From Oryzobacter telluris (GTDB lineage Bacteria; Actinomycetota; Actinomycetes; Actinomycetales; Dermatophilaceae): DNA of 64,000 bases. A program made the position numbers and the translations under genes. Positions 8,559 through 16,138 of this stretch are shown here, piece by piece. Position 1 is the first letter of the stretch. Each line of letters begins with the position of its first letter. Location: NCBI RefSeq assembly GCF_043099285.1, contig NZ_CP170723.1, forward strand, positions 3,782,001-3,846,000, written 5' to 3'. The notes under the pieces were generated by a model. It made no database searches. It was given only the letters and a program-made list of their open reading frames with translations, and had not been told where the DNA came from.

Positions 8559-9229
8559 TCCGGGTGCTCGTCGTCGACGACGACTTCATGGTGGCGCGGA
8601 TCCACGTCGGGTTCGTCGAGCGGGTCGAGGGGTTCGAGGTCGTCGGGGTCGCCCACTCGGGCAAGGAGGCGGCCGAGGCCGTGGCCACCCTGCGCCCCGA
8701 CCTGCTCCTCCTCGACCTCTACCTCCCCGACCGCTTCGGCCTCGACCTGCTCGCCGACCTGCGCACCGGCCCGAACCCGTGCGACGCGGTCGTCATCACC
8801 GCGGCGAAGGAGAGCGAGGCGGTGCGGGCGGCCGTGCGGCTCGGGGTGACCGACTACGTCCTCAAGCCCTTCGGCTTCGGCGACCTCGAGGAGCGGCTGC
8901 GGCGGTACGCGGCCCAACGCTCCTTCCTCGAGCGCACCGAGGTCACCGGGCAGGCCGACGTCGACCGCGTCTTCGCCCGCAGCTCCGCGGGCGGCGCCGC
9001 CGAACCGCTCCCCAAGGGGATGAGCCCGGAGACCGCCAAGCTCGTCGAGGACGCCCTCGCCGCCTCGACCCAGACCCTGTCGGCCACCGAGGTCGCCGAG
9101 GGCGTGGGCCTGTCCCGCGTCAGCGCCCGGCGCTACCTCGAGCACTTCGTCACCACCGGCCGCGCCGACGTCCGGCTGCGCTACGGCTCCACGGGCCGCC
9201 CCGAGCGGCTCTACCGGTGGGTGGGCTGA
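8555..9229 (+). CDS. DcuR/CitB-type response regulator
   Basis: A 224-residue regulator. The receiver domain has the acidic pocket DDD near residues 8-10, the phospho-acceptor Asp54 in LLLLDLYLPD and the conserved Lys in DYVLKPF. The C-terminal part (about 160-220) is a helix-turn-helix with LSATEVAEGVGLSRVSARRYLEH, as in CitB-type regulators. Its GTG overlaps the kinase stop, so the pair is translationally coupled. Its stop overlaps the start of the IclR gene. Likely targets are the divergent tct operon and possibly its own operon. Confidence 0.93.
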   Translation: MIRVLVVDDDFMVARIHVGFVERVEGFEVVGVAHSGKEAAEAVATLRPDLLLLDLYLPDRFGLDLLADLRTGPNPCDAVVITAAKESEAVRAAVRLGVTDYVLKPFGFGDLEERLRRYAAQRSFLERTEVTGQADVDRVFARSSAGGAAEPLPKGMSPETAKLVEDALAASTQTLSATEVAEGVGLSRVSARRYLEHFVTTGRADVRLRYGSTGRPERLYRWVG

Positions 9230-9993
9230 TGGCCAACGCCCCGGCCGCCGGCCACGCCCTCGACGTCCTCGCCCTCATCGCGCGGCGGGGCGAGCCGGTG
9301 CCCGCGGCCGCCATCGCCCGCGACCTCGGCCTGCCCCGGTCGAGCGTCTACCACCTGCTCACCGTCCTCGTCGACCGCGGCTACGTGCGCCACCTGCCCG
9401 AGGAGCGCCGCTACGGCCTGGGCCTGGCCTCCTACGAGCTCGGCTCGGCCTACCAGCGCCAGGCACCGCTCGAGCGGATGTCGCGCGGGGTCATGGACCG
9501 CCTCGCGGAGGCGACCGGGCAGAACGCCCACCTCGCGGTCCTCCACGGGCGCGACGTCCTCTACGTCATCGAGCAGCGGGCGCCGGGCCGTCCGCTCCTC
9601 GTGACCGACGTCGGGGTCCGGTTGCCGGCGGCGCTCACGGCCTCGGGGCTGGCGATGCTCGCGGCGCTGCCCGCCGCCCAGGTCCGCGCCCTCTACCCCG
9701 ACCGCGCCGCGCTCGTGCAGCGCGACGGACGCGGCCCGGCCTCCACGACCCAGCTGCGCTCCGAGCTGCAGGCGGTGCGCCAGCGGGGCCACGCGGTGGA
9801 GGACGGGCTGGTCACCCCGGGGCTGGGCTCGGTGGCCGTGGCCGTCCTCGACCACAACGACTACCCGGTGGCCGGGGTGGCCGTGACGTTCGCCCAGGCC
9901 GACGTCGACGACGTCGCCACCGCCCGGCTCGTCGGGGCCGTCCGCAAGGCCGCCGCGGGACTGTCCACCCGGCTCGGTCGGGCCATGCGCTGA
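9229..9993 (+). CDS. IclR-family transcriptional regulator
   Basis: A 254-residue IclR protein. The N-terminal winged helix includes VPAAAIARDLGLPRSSVYHL and RGYVRHLPEERRYGLG. The C-terminal effector domain contains VLHGRDVLYVIEQ, GVRLPAALTASGLAML and a final GSVAVAVLDHNDYPVAGVAVTF. IclR regulators commonly respond to aromatic acids or glyoxylate-type metabolites. Its ATG shares one base with the stop of the response regulator, so three regulatory genes form one transcript next to the Tct transporter. Two separate inputs, external through the kinase and internal through IclR, therefore seem to act on this locus. Confidence 0.93.
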   Translation: MANAPAAGHALDVLALIARRGEPVPAAAIARDLGLPRSSVYHLLTVLVDRGYVRHLPEERRYGLGLASYELGSAYQRQAPLERMSRGVMDRLAEATGQNAHLAVLHGRDVLYVIEQRAPGRPLLVTDVGVRLPAALTASGLAMLAALPAAQVRALYPDRAALVQRDGRGPASTTQLRSELQAVRQRGHAVEDGLVTPGLGSVAVAVLDHNDYPVAGVAVTFAQADVDDVATARLVGAVRKAAAGLSTRLGRAMR

Positions 9994-10055
9994 CCCTGCC
10001 GGACCCCCCAGTCGGGCCATGGACGCCCTCCTCGCCCCGGTCGTACGTTGGCCGG

Positions 10056-10083
10056 TGGCCCGGTCGACGGTGCCCGGGCCACC
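10056..10083 (+). promoter_or_regulatory. Leader hairpin upstream of the PQQ-like protein gene
   Basis: GTGGCCCGG and CCGGGCCAC form a perfect 9-bp stem with a 10-nt loop. It lies between a possible -10 box TACGTT (10045-10050) and the ribosome site AAGGAAG (10098-10104). It could stabilise the 5' end of the mRNA; no -35 box is obvious. Confidence 0.4.
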
Positions 10084-10109
10084 CCCTTCCCTCTCGAAAG
10101 GAAGACCCG

Positions 10110-11663
10110 ATGACGACGTGGCGGCGGCGTGCCCAGCTGGTGGTGGCGGTGGGAGCGGTGGGGACGCTCCTCCTCGGTGGTCAGGCGCTGGCGGCGCCCG
10201 GCGGCAACGGGTGGACGTCCGCCGGTGGGGACCGGGCCAACACCCGGTTCGCGGCGAACGAGAGCAAGATCTCCGCCGCGAACGTCTCGGGACTGGTGAA
10301 GAAGTGGGAGTTCACGACCGGTGGCGACGTCTCGGCGACCCCCGCCGTGGACGGGCAGCGGGTCTACTTCCCCGACTGGGCGGGCAACCTCTACGCGGTG
10401 AACCGCGCCACCGGAAAGCAGGTCTGGCGCACCTCCATCAGCGCGTACACCGGGCTGACCGGTGACAAGGCACGGGCCACCCCTGCAGTCACCGACACGG
10501 CGCTCATCCTGGGCAACCAGGGACCCTTCGGTGGCGGCGGCGCGGTGTTCGCCGTGGACAAGAACACCGGAGCGCTGCTGTGGAAGACGCAGGTCGAGAG
10601 CCACCCGGCGGCGATCATCACCCAGTCGGCGACGGTGTTCGACGGGGTGGTCTACATCGGCACGGCCTCGCAGGAGGAGGCCTTCTCGGCGATCGTCCCC
10701 GATTACCCCTGCTGCTCGTTCCGCGGCAGCATGAACGCCCTCGACGCCGCCACCGGTCGGCTCCTGTGGAAGACGTACATGACCCCGGTCGGGTACCCCG
10801 GCAACGCGGTGTGGGGCAGCTCGCCGGCCATCGACACCAAGCGCAGGACGGTCTACATCGCCACGGGCAACAACTACGACGCCCCGCCCGGGGTCCTGGC
10901 GTGCGTCGCGGCGGCCTCGACGCCGGCCGGCCGGCTCGCCTGCATCGACGCCGCCGACCACTTCGACTCGATCCTCGCCCTCGACATGCGGACGGGCGCG
11001 ATCAAGTGGGCGACCCGGGCGCTGGACTTCGACGCCTGGACGGTCGACTGCATCCCGTTCATCGGCGACGGCAGCAACTGCCCCGAGCCCGCCGGGCCCG
11101 ACTTCGACTTCGGCCAGGCACCGAACCTCTACACGGTGGCGTCCGGACCCTCGAAGGGCCGCGAGCTCGTCGGCGCGGGCCAGAAGAGCGGCCAGTACTG
11201 GGCGCTCGACCCCTCGACCGGGGCCGTGGTCTGGGTGACCCAGGCCGGACCCGGCGGCACGGCCGGCGGTCTCCAGTGGGGCTCGGCCACCGACGGCCGG
11301 CGGGTCTACACGGCCAACGCCAACAGCAACCTCGTGCCGTGGAACGGCGCCACGACCGGCGTGTGGAGCGGCCTCGACGCCGCCACCGGGCAGCTGCTCT
11401 GGGAGACCCGGCCGTCGCAGGGCGGCTCGACCGCCGGACCGGTGACGACCGCCAACGGCGTGGTGTTCGGCTGCTCGCTCGACGCGCTGGGCCACATGTA
11501 CGCCCTCAACGCGGCGACCGGTGCCGAGCTGTGGCGCTTCGCGAGCGGCGGGTCGTGCCTGTCCGGCGCGGCCATCTCCAACGGCACGCTCTACTGGGGC
11601 TCGGGCTACAGCAACTTCGGCTTCGGCACCCCCAACACCAAGCTGTTCGCCTTCGGCCTGTAG
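10110..11663 (+). CDS. Secreted PQQ-type beta-propeller protein (polyvinyl-alcohol-dehydrogenase-like)
   Basis: A 517-residue protein with a clear signal peptide (basic head, hydrophobic core, ALAAPGG cleavage region). The rest is a series of propeller blades with repeats such as GNLYAVNRATGKQVWRT, GAVFAVDKNTGALLWKT and MYALNAATGAELWRF, the A-x-D/N-x-x-T-G-x-x-x-W pattern of quinoprotein dehydrogenases. A PCC pair in the segment DYPCCSFRG could form the vicinal disulfide found near PQQ in related enzymes. No cytochrome c CxxCH is present, so electrons would leave by another carrier, or the propeller may not be enzymatic. A good AAGGAAG site precedes the ATG. The exact substrate cannot be read from sequence. 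Confidence 0.85.
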   Translation: MTTWRRRAQLVVAVGAVGTLLLGGQALAAPGGNGWTSAGGDRANTRFAANESKISAANVSGLVKKWEFTTGGDVSATPAVDGQRVYFPDWAGNLYAVNRATGKQVWRTSISAYTGLTGDKARATPAVTDTALILGNQGPFGGGGAVFAVDKNTGALLWKTQVESHPAAIITQSATVFDGVVYIGTASQEEAFSAIVPDYPCCSFRGSMNALDAATGRLLWKTYMTPVGYPGNAVWGSSPAIDTKRRTVYIATGNNYDAPPGVLACVAAASTPAGRLACIDAADHFDSILALDMRTGAIKWATRALDFDAWTVDCIPFIGDGSNCPEPAGPDFDFGQAPNLYTVASGPSKGRELVGAGQKSGQYWALDPSTGAVVWVTQAGPGGTAGGLQWGSATDGRRVYTANANSNLVPWNGATTGVWSGLDAATGQLLWETRPSQGGSTAGPVTTANGVVFGCSLDALGHMYALNAATGAELWRFASGGSCLSGAAISNGTLYWGSGYSNFGFGTPNTKLFAFGL

Positions 11664-11679
11664 CCGACGGACCGCACGC

Positions 11680-11719
11680 GAGGACGCGTCGCCCCGGGAG
11701 TGGGGGCGGCGCGTTCCTC
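11680..11719. terminator. Hairpin between convergent genes
   Basis: GAGGACGCGTCGCCCC pairs with the 17 bases at 11703-11719 through a loop of about 7 nt; the stem has one mismatch and one bulged T. It lies 17 nt after the propeller gene stop and 24 nt from the phoX-like stop, and could end both transcripts. No clear U tract follows, as is common in actinobacteria. Confidence 0.6.
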
Positions 11720-11742
11720 GGTGCCGTGGTGGGGAGGGCCGG

Positions 11743-13209
11743 TCAGACGCCGATCCGCTCCCACGGGCCCCAGATCGCGAACGTCATGCCCGCACTGGCC
11801 TGGACGTTGACGAACAGGGTGTGGCCGTCGGGGCTGAAGGTCGACCCGGCGAACTCGTCGTCGTAGCGCGGCAGCCCGGTGCGCGAGCTCTCGACCCGGT
11901 TGAGCGCGATGTCCCAGAGCTGCCCGCCGCGGGAGAGGCCGCGCACGTAGTTGTCCTGGTTGCTGTCCTCGCAGACGACGAGGGTGCCCTTGCGGCTGAC
12001 GGTGATGTTGTCGGGGAAGTCGAAGGTCTGCTTGCCCGGCGACTGGTAGACGAGGAAGAGCGTCTCGCTGCGGGTGTCGTAGCCCCACACCTGGCCGAAG
12101 CCCTTGCCGTACCCGCCCACCGAGTCCGGGCCCGTCATCGCGGCGCCGCCGCCCTGGGTGGAGGTGAAGTAGATGACCCCCTTGTCGTGGATCGTGCCCT
12201 CGAGGCGCGAGAAGTGGGCGGCGCCCTGCGCGCGACCCTGGTCGCCGACGTGGTTGATGGCGGTGTCGTTCGAGGTCGGCGCGACCTGGCCCGGCGTGTA
12301 GGGGTAGGTGGGGTCCGGGTCGTCGATGTCGACCCACTCCACGTGGTACCGCGTGCCCTTGGCCTGGCTCGCCTCGAGGTGGGCGTTGTCGACGCCCTTG
12401 ACCTTGAGCATCTGCAGCCGGCCCTCGTTGTCGAGGCGACCGGTCTCCATCGGGGAGGTCCGTGGCGTGTAGCGGTAGAAGCCCGAGGGGAAGGCGAAGT
12501 TGTCCTCGCTGAGGTAGAGGCTGCCGCCGCGCGGGTCGAAGGCGACCGACTCGTGGGCGAAGCGGCCGGCCTTGGTCACGGGCTCGCCGTTGCTCCGCCC
12601 GCTGGTGGGCACCTCGAAGACGAAACCGTGCGGCTTGGTCAGCGGGACGTTCGAGGCGCCGGTGAAGTCGGGGCCGACGTCGGGGCCGTTGACGGTCTCC
12701 TCGCACGTCATCCAGGTGCCCCACGGCATCGGACCGCCGGAGCAGTTCATCATCGTGCCGTTGAGGCCGGTCCACGCCTGGGCGACCTCCCCGGTGCGCG
12801 AGACGTCGATGACGGTGCAGCCGCCGCGACCCATCGGGTCGTACGTGTGGTCGCCCTGGGGGCCGAACGCGGGACCGGGGTTGTTGACCTCGTGGTTGCG
12901 CACGAGGGTGACCCGGCCGGCGGTGCCGGCAAAGGCGGCCATGCCGTCGTGGCGGCCGGGGAGGGCGGTGCCGTCGTTCAGCGTGACGGGCGACTCGGTG
13001 TCGTGGAAGGAGCGGTAGCGGAACCCCTCGGGCAGGTGCAGGCGGACCTTCCCGTCCCGCTCGTCCCGTGCGGCGCGCAGGCCGCGGAACGCCGGCGCCC
13101 CGAGCGCCGAGGCGGGTGCGGCGACCAGCCCCGCGAACGGGCCGCCGAGGACGGCCCCTCCCGCGACGGCGGCGGTTCCCTTGAGCACGGTGCGGCGTTC
13201 GATCGACAT
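11743..13209 (-). CDS. phoX: PhoX-like (DUF839) Tat-exported phosphatase
   Basis: A 488-residue protein starting MSIERRTVLKG, a twin-arginine signal (R5-R6) that would export the folded enzyme. The body matches the PhoX/DUF839 family: LVRNHEVNNPGP near the N-terminus, GRGGCTVIDV, MTCEETVNG, GRFAHESVAFDPRGG, LYLSEDNFAFPSGFYRY, and the C-terminal VCEDSNQDN and GSTFSPDGHTLFVN. PhoX enzymes are Ca/Fe-dependent alkaline phosphomonoesterases. ATG 13209 has GGGAG upstream and starts the Tat signal; an in-frame GTG or ATG further upstream adds an unlikely head. It is convergent with the propeller gene. Family members can also be lipoproteins of unknown activity, so the enzyme role is inferred. Confidence 0.87.
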   Translation of the reverse strand: MSIERRTVLKGTAAVAGGAVLGGPFAGLVAAPASALGAPAFRGLRAARDERDGKVRLHLPEGFRYRSFHDTESPVTLNDGTALPGRHDGMAAFAGTAGRVTLVRNHEVNNPGPAFGPQGDHTYDPMGRGGCTVIDVSRTGEVAQAWTGLNGTMMNCSGGPMPWGTWMTCEETVNGPDVGPDFTGASNVPLTKPHGFVFEVPTSGRSNGEPVTKAGRFAHESVAFDPRGGSLYLSEDNFAFPSGFYRYTPRTSPMETGRLDNEGRLQMLKVKGVDNAHLEASQAKGTRYHVEWVDIDDPDPTYPYTPGQVAPTSNDTAINHVGDQGRAQGAAHFSRLEGTIHDKGVIYFTSTQGGGAAMTGPDSVGGYGKGFGQVWGYDTRSETLFLVYQSPGKQTFDFPDNITVSRKGTLVVCEDSNQDNYVRGLSRGGQLWDIALNRVESSRTGLPRYDDEFAGSTFSPDGHTLFVNVQASAGMTFAIWGPWERIGV

Positions 13210-13381
13210 GTGGTTGCTCCCATCGGTGGCGGGTGGCGGATCCCCCACCGTAGGACGGTCGCCGACGCAACGGGGGTGTCGGGACCGACGCCTTGGACCT
13301 CCGGAGCGCGCCCCTCACGAGCCCGTCATCGGCCCGGGCTACGGGCCCGTCCGCAGGCCTCCCCAGACTCCCCCTCGTGGT

Positions 13382-13405
13382 GGTGACACGGGGGTCCGTG
13401 TCACC
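13382..13405. promoter_or_regulatory. Perfect 24-bp inverted repeat in an intergenic gap
   Basis: GGTGACACGG-GGGT-CCGTGTCACC is a perfect 10-bp inverted repeat with a 4-bp centre. Outer GTGG/CCAC bases could extend the stem after small bulges. It stands about 170 bp from the phoX-like start and 330 bp from the oxidoreductase start. It could be an operator for a dimeric repressor or an RNA hairpin; no gene end is near, so a terminator is less likely. Confidence 0.5.
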
Positions 13406-13725
13406 GAGCCACCCCGGAACCGTGGCATGCCGCACCTCCTCGCGGGCCGGCAGGCGGCCCTCACCCTGGCGACGGCGTGCGGTGGCGCGCCGTCGTTGCT
13501 GGGTCCGCCGCGGCGGCCACGACCGGGGCCAGGAGTCCGCCGTGTCGACCACGTTCCGGGGCTCGGTCCCTGGTGTCAGGGGCCGGCGCGGGGGTCACGG
13601 CGGTGGTTCCGGGGGTGCGCCTCACCGGCGCGGGAACCTGCCCATGCTCGACCCGCGCCCGGGCCGCGGTCAATGGCCCGACCGGGTGGTTGGGCTCGGT
13701 GGTGGGGACCCGAGGTCGCGAGGCA

Positions 13726-13731
13726 TACGGT
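13726..13731 (+). promoter_or_regulatory. -10 box of a probable leaderless promoter
   Basis: TACGGT ends exactly 7 nt before the A of ATG 13738, so transcription would begin on the start codon. There is no AGGAGG-type site before that ATG. Confidence 0.5.
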
Positions 13732-13737
13732 GACGGG

Positions 13738-14715
13738 ATGAAGGCGATCACCCTCCCCTCGTTCGGTGGGCCCGAGGCCCTGGTGCTGGCCGAGGTCGAC
13801 ACGCCACAGCCGCGGGCCGGCGAGGTCCTCGTCTCGGTGGCGGCGGCCGGCGTCAACCGCGCCGACCTCCTCCAGCGCCAGGGGTTCTACGCACCCCCGC
13901 CCGGCGAGTCCGACGTGCCGGGGCTCGAGGTGAGCGGGACGGTCGCCGCGCTCGGCGAGGGCGTCGAGGGCTGGGCCGTGGGCGACGAGGTGTGCGCCCT
14001 GCTCGCCGGCGGCGGGTACGCCGAGGCCGTGCGCGTGCCCGTGGGGCAGCTGCTCCCGGTGCCCGAGGGGGTGTCGCTCGTGGATGCCGCGGCGCTGCCC
14101 GAGGTCGTGTGCACCGTGTGGTCCAACGTCTTCCTCACGGCCAACCTCCAGCCGGGCGAGACCCTGCTCGTGCACGGCGGCTCCTCCGGCATCGGCACGA
14201 TGGCGATCCAGCTGGCCCGCGAGGTCGGGGCGCGCGTGGCGGTGACGGCCGGGTCGGCCGAGAAGCTCGAGGCGTGCCGCGCGCTCGGTGCCGAGGTGCT
14301 CGTCAACTACCGCGAGGAGGACTTCGTCGAGCGGGTCCGCGAGGCCACCGACGGCCACGGCGCCGACGTCGTCCTCGACAACATGGGGGCGGCGTACCTC
14401 GGGCGCAACGTCGACGTCCTCGCCACGGCGGGGCGGCTCGTCGTCATCGGGATGCAGGGGGGCACGCGCGGCGAGCTCGACCTGTCGGTCCTGCTGCGCA
14501 AGCGCGCGGCCGTCATCGCCACCTCCCTGCGGGCCAGGCCTGCGGCGGAGAAGGCGACGATCGTGGCTGCGGTGCGCGAGCACGTGTGGCCCCTGCTGGC
14601 GGCCGGCCGGGTGTGGCCGGTCGTGCAGTCGCGCCACCCGCTGGCCGAGGCGGCAGCAGCGCACCGCGAGCTCGAGGAGAGCGCGCACGTCGGCAAGGTC
14701 CTGCTCACCACCTGA
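13738..14715 (+). CDS. NAD(P)H quinone oxidoreductase, PIG3 type
   Basis: A 325-residue zinc-independent member of the MDR superfamily, PIG3/TIGR02824 type. The catalytic-domain pattern GVNRADLLQRQGFYAPPPGES is nearly diagnostic. The nucleotide domain has HGGSSGIGTMAIQLAREVGARV, and the end ALGAEVLVNYREEDF is typical. It would reduce quinones or other enones with NAD(P)H in the cytoplasm. Frames extend far upstream of ATG 13738, but that sequence is not part of the family. A leaderless -10 box supports this start. Confidence 0.93.
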   Translation: MKAITLPSFGGPEALVLAEVDTPQPRAGEVLVSVAAAGVNRADLLQRQGFYAPPPGESDVPGLEVSGTVAALGEGVEGWAVGDEVCALLAGGGYAEAVRVPVGQLLPVPEGVSLVDAAALPEVVCTVWSNVFLTANLQPGETLLVHGGSSGIGTMAIQLAREVGARVAVTAGSAEKLEACRALGAEVLVNYREEDFVERVREATDGHGADVVLDNMGAAYLGRNVDVLATAGRLVVIGMQGGTRGELDLSVLLRKRAAVIATSLRARPAAEKATIVAAVREHVWPLLAAGRVWPVVQSRHPLAEAAAAHRELEESAHVGKVLLTT

Positions 14716-14823
14716 CGCACCCGCCGCCCAGCGGATGAGGTCCTCCCCCGCTCGACCTGTTCCGCGCGCGCACCCGAGCGGTGGGGCGGCGCGGTGGCCT
14801 GTCGCGGGGGCGGTGCCGTGCGG

Positions 14824-14829
14824 TAGACA
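14824..14829 (+). promoter_or_regulatory. Possible -10 box of a leaderless promoter
   Basis: TAGACA ends 7 nt before ATG 14836, the same geometry as other start-proximal boxes in this window. The final base departs from TANNNT. Confidence 0.35.
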
Positions 14830-14835
14830 TCGACC

Positions 14836-15198
14836 ATGTCGACGGTCGCGTTCATCCTCACCGCCCTCGTGGCGCTCATCCACGTCTACATCGTCGTCCT
14901 CGAGATGGCGCTGTGGACCACCCCGCGAGGACGGGCCGCATTCGGGACGACGCCCGAGTTCGCGCAGGAGAGCACGACCCTCGCGGCCAACCAAGGGCTG
15001 TACAACGGGTTCCTCGTGGCGGCGCTCGTCCTCGGGCTCGTCGGGCCGGCCGACCACCGCTACGCGTTCGCGCTCTTCGGGCTCGCGTGCGTCCTCGTCG
15101 CCGGGCTGTACGGCGCGGCCACCTTGAGCCGTCGCATCCTCGTCGTGCAGGCGCTGCCCGCCGCCCTCGCCCTGATCGCGCAGCTGCTCGCGCACTGA
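14836..15198 (+). CDS. DUF1304 small membrane protein
   Basis: A 120-residue protein with four predicted membrane helices. The family pattern is clear: HVYIVVLEMALW in the first helix, then FAQESTTLAANQGLYNGFLVAAL and the final helix ending with LPAALALI. DUF1304 (YqjF-like) proteins are integral membrane proteins of unknown function. No ribosome site is evident, consistent with a leaderless message. It stands alone between the oxidoreductase and a convergent small gene. Confidence 0.9.
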   Translation: MSTVAFILTALVALIHVYIVVLEMALWTTPRGRAAFGTTPEFAQESTTLAANQGLYNGFLVAALVLGLVGPADHRYAFALFGLACVLVAGLYGAATLSRRILVVQALPAALALIAQLLAH

Positions 15199-15240
15199 GG
15201 ACCCCAGACGTGCTCGCGGCGGCGGGACGTCGCGAGGGGC

Positions 15241-15357
15241 TCAGCGAACGACCAGGTTGAGGACCACGGTCAGCAGCAGCGACAGCAGTGCAGAGACGAC
15301 GAGCATGGTCAGGCACCCGCGGGCACCGCCGACCGGACGGATCGAGACAGGTGACAT
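15241..15357 (-). CDS. 38-residue single-helix membrane peptide
   Basis: ATG 15357 opens 38 codons: a short head with PVGGARGC, then one long hydrophobic helix (about residues 16-36) ending in Arg. An almost perfect AGGAGGTG lies 5 nt upstream of the ATG, among the best ribosome sites in the window, and is the main reason for the call. One Cys sits at the membrane interface. It is divergent from the padR operon; the promoter would lie close to the padR operators, so PadR may control it too. I believe similar tiny proteins occur in other actinobacteria, but I know no function. Confidence 0.72.
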   Translation of the reverse strand: MSPVSIRPVGGARGCLTMLVVSALLSLLLTVVLNLVVR

Positions 15358-15391
15358 GCCCACCTCCTGCCCCGGACCCGCCCGATCATGC

Positions 15392-15420
15392 TTGACCCGC
15401 TGACACATACTCGGTATACA
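15392..15420 (+). promoter_or_regulatory. Promoter of the padR-ABC-FtsX operon
   Basis: TTGACC (15392-15397), a 17-bp spacer and TATACA (15415-15420) form a near-consensus sigma-70-type promoter, strong for a GC-rich genome. The first PadR-type palindrome overlaps the -10 box. Confidence 0.75.
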
Positions 15421-15452
15421 TCTCCCATCACGCGTGACATACCCGGTATGCA
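15405..15452. promoter_or_regulatory. Paired PadR operators
   Basis: Two copies of ACATAC(T/C)CGGTAT(A/G)CA lie at 15405-15420 and 15437-15452, 32 bp apart, three helical turns. The second contains the odd palindrome ATACC-C-GGTAT. PadR dimers typically bind ATAC/GTAT half sites, so both copies probably serve autorepression of the operon. The first covers the -10 box, the second the start of the transcript. Confidence 0.75.
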
Positions 15453-15475
15453 ACGCCCGTCGAAGGGGAATGCCG

Positions 15476-16138
15476 ATGTCGGTCCGGTCCGGCCTGATGG
15501 CCCTGCTCGCCGAGGGCGAGAAGTACGGCGCCCAGCTGCGCAGCGAGTTCGAGGGACGCACCGGCGGGACCTGGCCGCTCAACGTCGGGCAGGTCTACAC
15601 GACGCTGGACCGCCTCGTCCGTGACGGCCTCGTCGAGCAGGCCGCCGACGCCGACGGCGAGGGCCGCATCGCCTACCGCCTCACCGCGGGCGGCCACGAC
15701 GAGCTCGCCACCTGGTGGTCCACCCCGGTCGACCGCACCAACACCCCGCGCGACGAGCTGACGATCAAGCTCGCCCTGGCGGTCACCGCCCCGGGCGTCG
15801 ACGTCCACCACGTCGTGCAGACCCAGCGCACGGCCACCCTGCGCCACCTGCGCGACCTCACCCGCCTCAAGCGCGGCGCCCTCGGCAGCACGGAGGGGGC
15901 TGCCGAGGCCTCCACCTCCGCCGGGATGCCACGCCCCGCGTCCGCCGACGACGCCGGCCTGGCCTGGCTCCTCGTCCTGGAGAACCTCGTCTTCGCGGCC
16001 GAGGCCGAGGTCCGCTGGCTCGACCACGTCGAGACGATGCTGGCCCGCCGCCCGCGGCCCGCGCCCATCAGCACGCCGGCACACGACCCGGCGACCGCGC
16101 AGGAGCCGGTCGCCACGCACCACGGGGGGAACCACTGA
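15476..16138 (+). CDS. PadR-family transcriptional regulator
   Basis: A 220-residue PadR protein. The N-terminal winged helix has SVRSGLMALLAEGEKYGAQL, GTWPLNVGQVYTTLDRLVRDGLV and a wing ending YRLT. The C-terminal half is helical and dimerising, with an unusually long low-complexity tail (residues about 195-220). ATG 15476 has AAGGGG 7 nt upstream. Its stop shares a base with the ATG of the ABC ATPase, so the regulator is co-transcribed with the transporter it very likely represses. The inducer would be the transporter substrate or a drug. Confidence 0.93.
   Translation: MSVRSGLMALLAEGEKYGAQLRSEFEGRTGGTWPLNVGQVYTTLDRLVRDGLVEQAADADGEGRIAYRLTAGGHDELATWWSTPVDRTNTPRDELTIKLALAVTAPGVDVHHVVQTQRTATLRHLRDLTRLKRGALGSTEGAAEASTSAGMPRPASADDAGLAWLLVLENLVFAAEAEVRWLDHVETMLARRPRPAPISTPAHDPATAQEPVATHHGGNH

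Larger units (their letters stand above)
13210..13737. other. 528-bp gap without a supported gene
   Basis: Open frames cross this stretch in several phases, but all are Arg/Gly/Pro-rich, lack ribosome sites and show no protein family. The supported contents are a perfect 10-bp hairpin at 13382-13405, a weaker GC-rich hairpin near 13330-13348, and a -10 box at 13726-13731 just before the quinone oxidoreductase. The phoX-like promoter must lie at its left end. Confidence 0.6.

Noticed and set aside
13210..13737. Possible coding sequence in the 528-bp gap
   Set aside because: All frames are Arg/Gly/Pro-rich and none has a start with a ribosome site or a recognisable motif.
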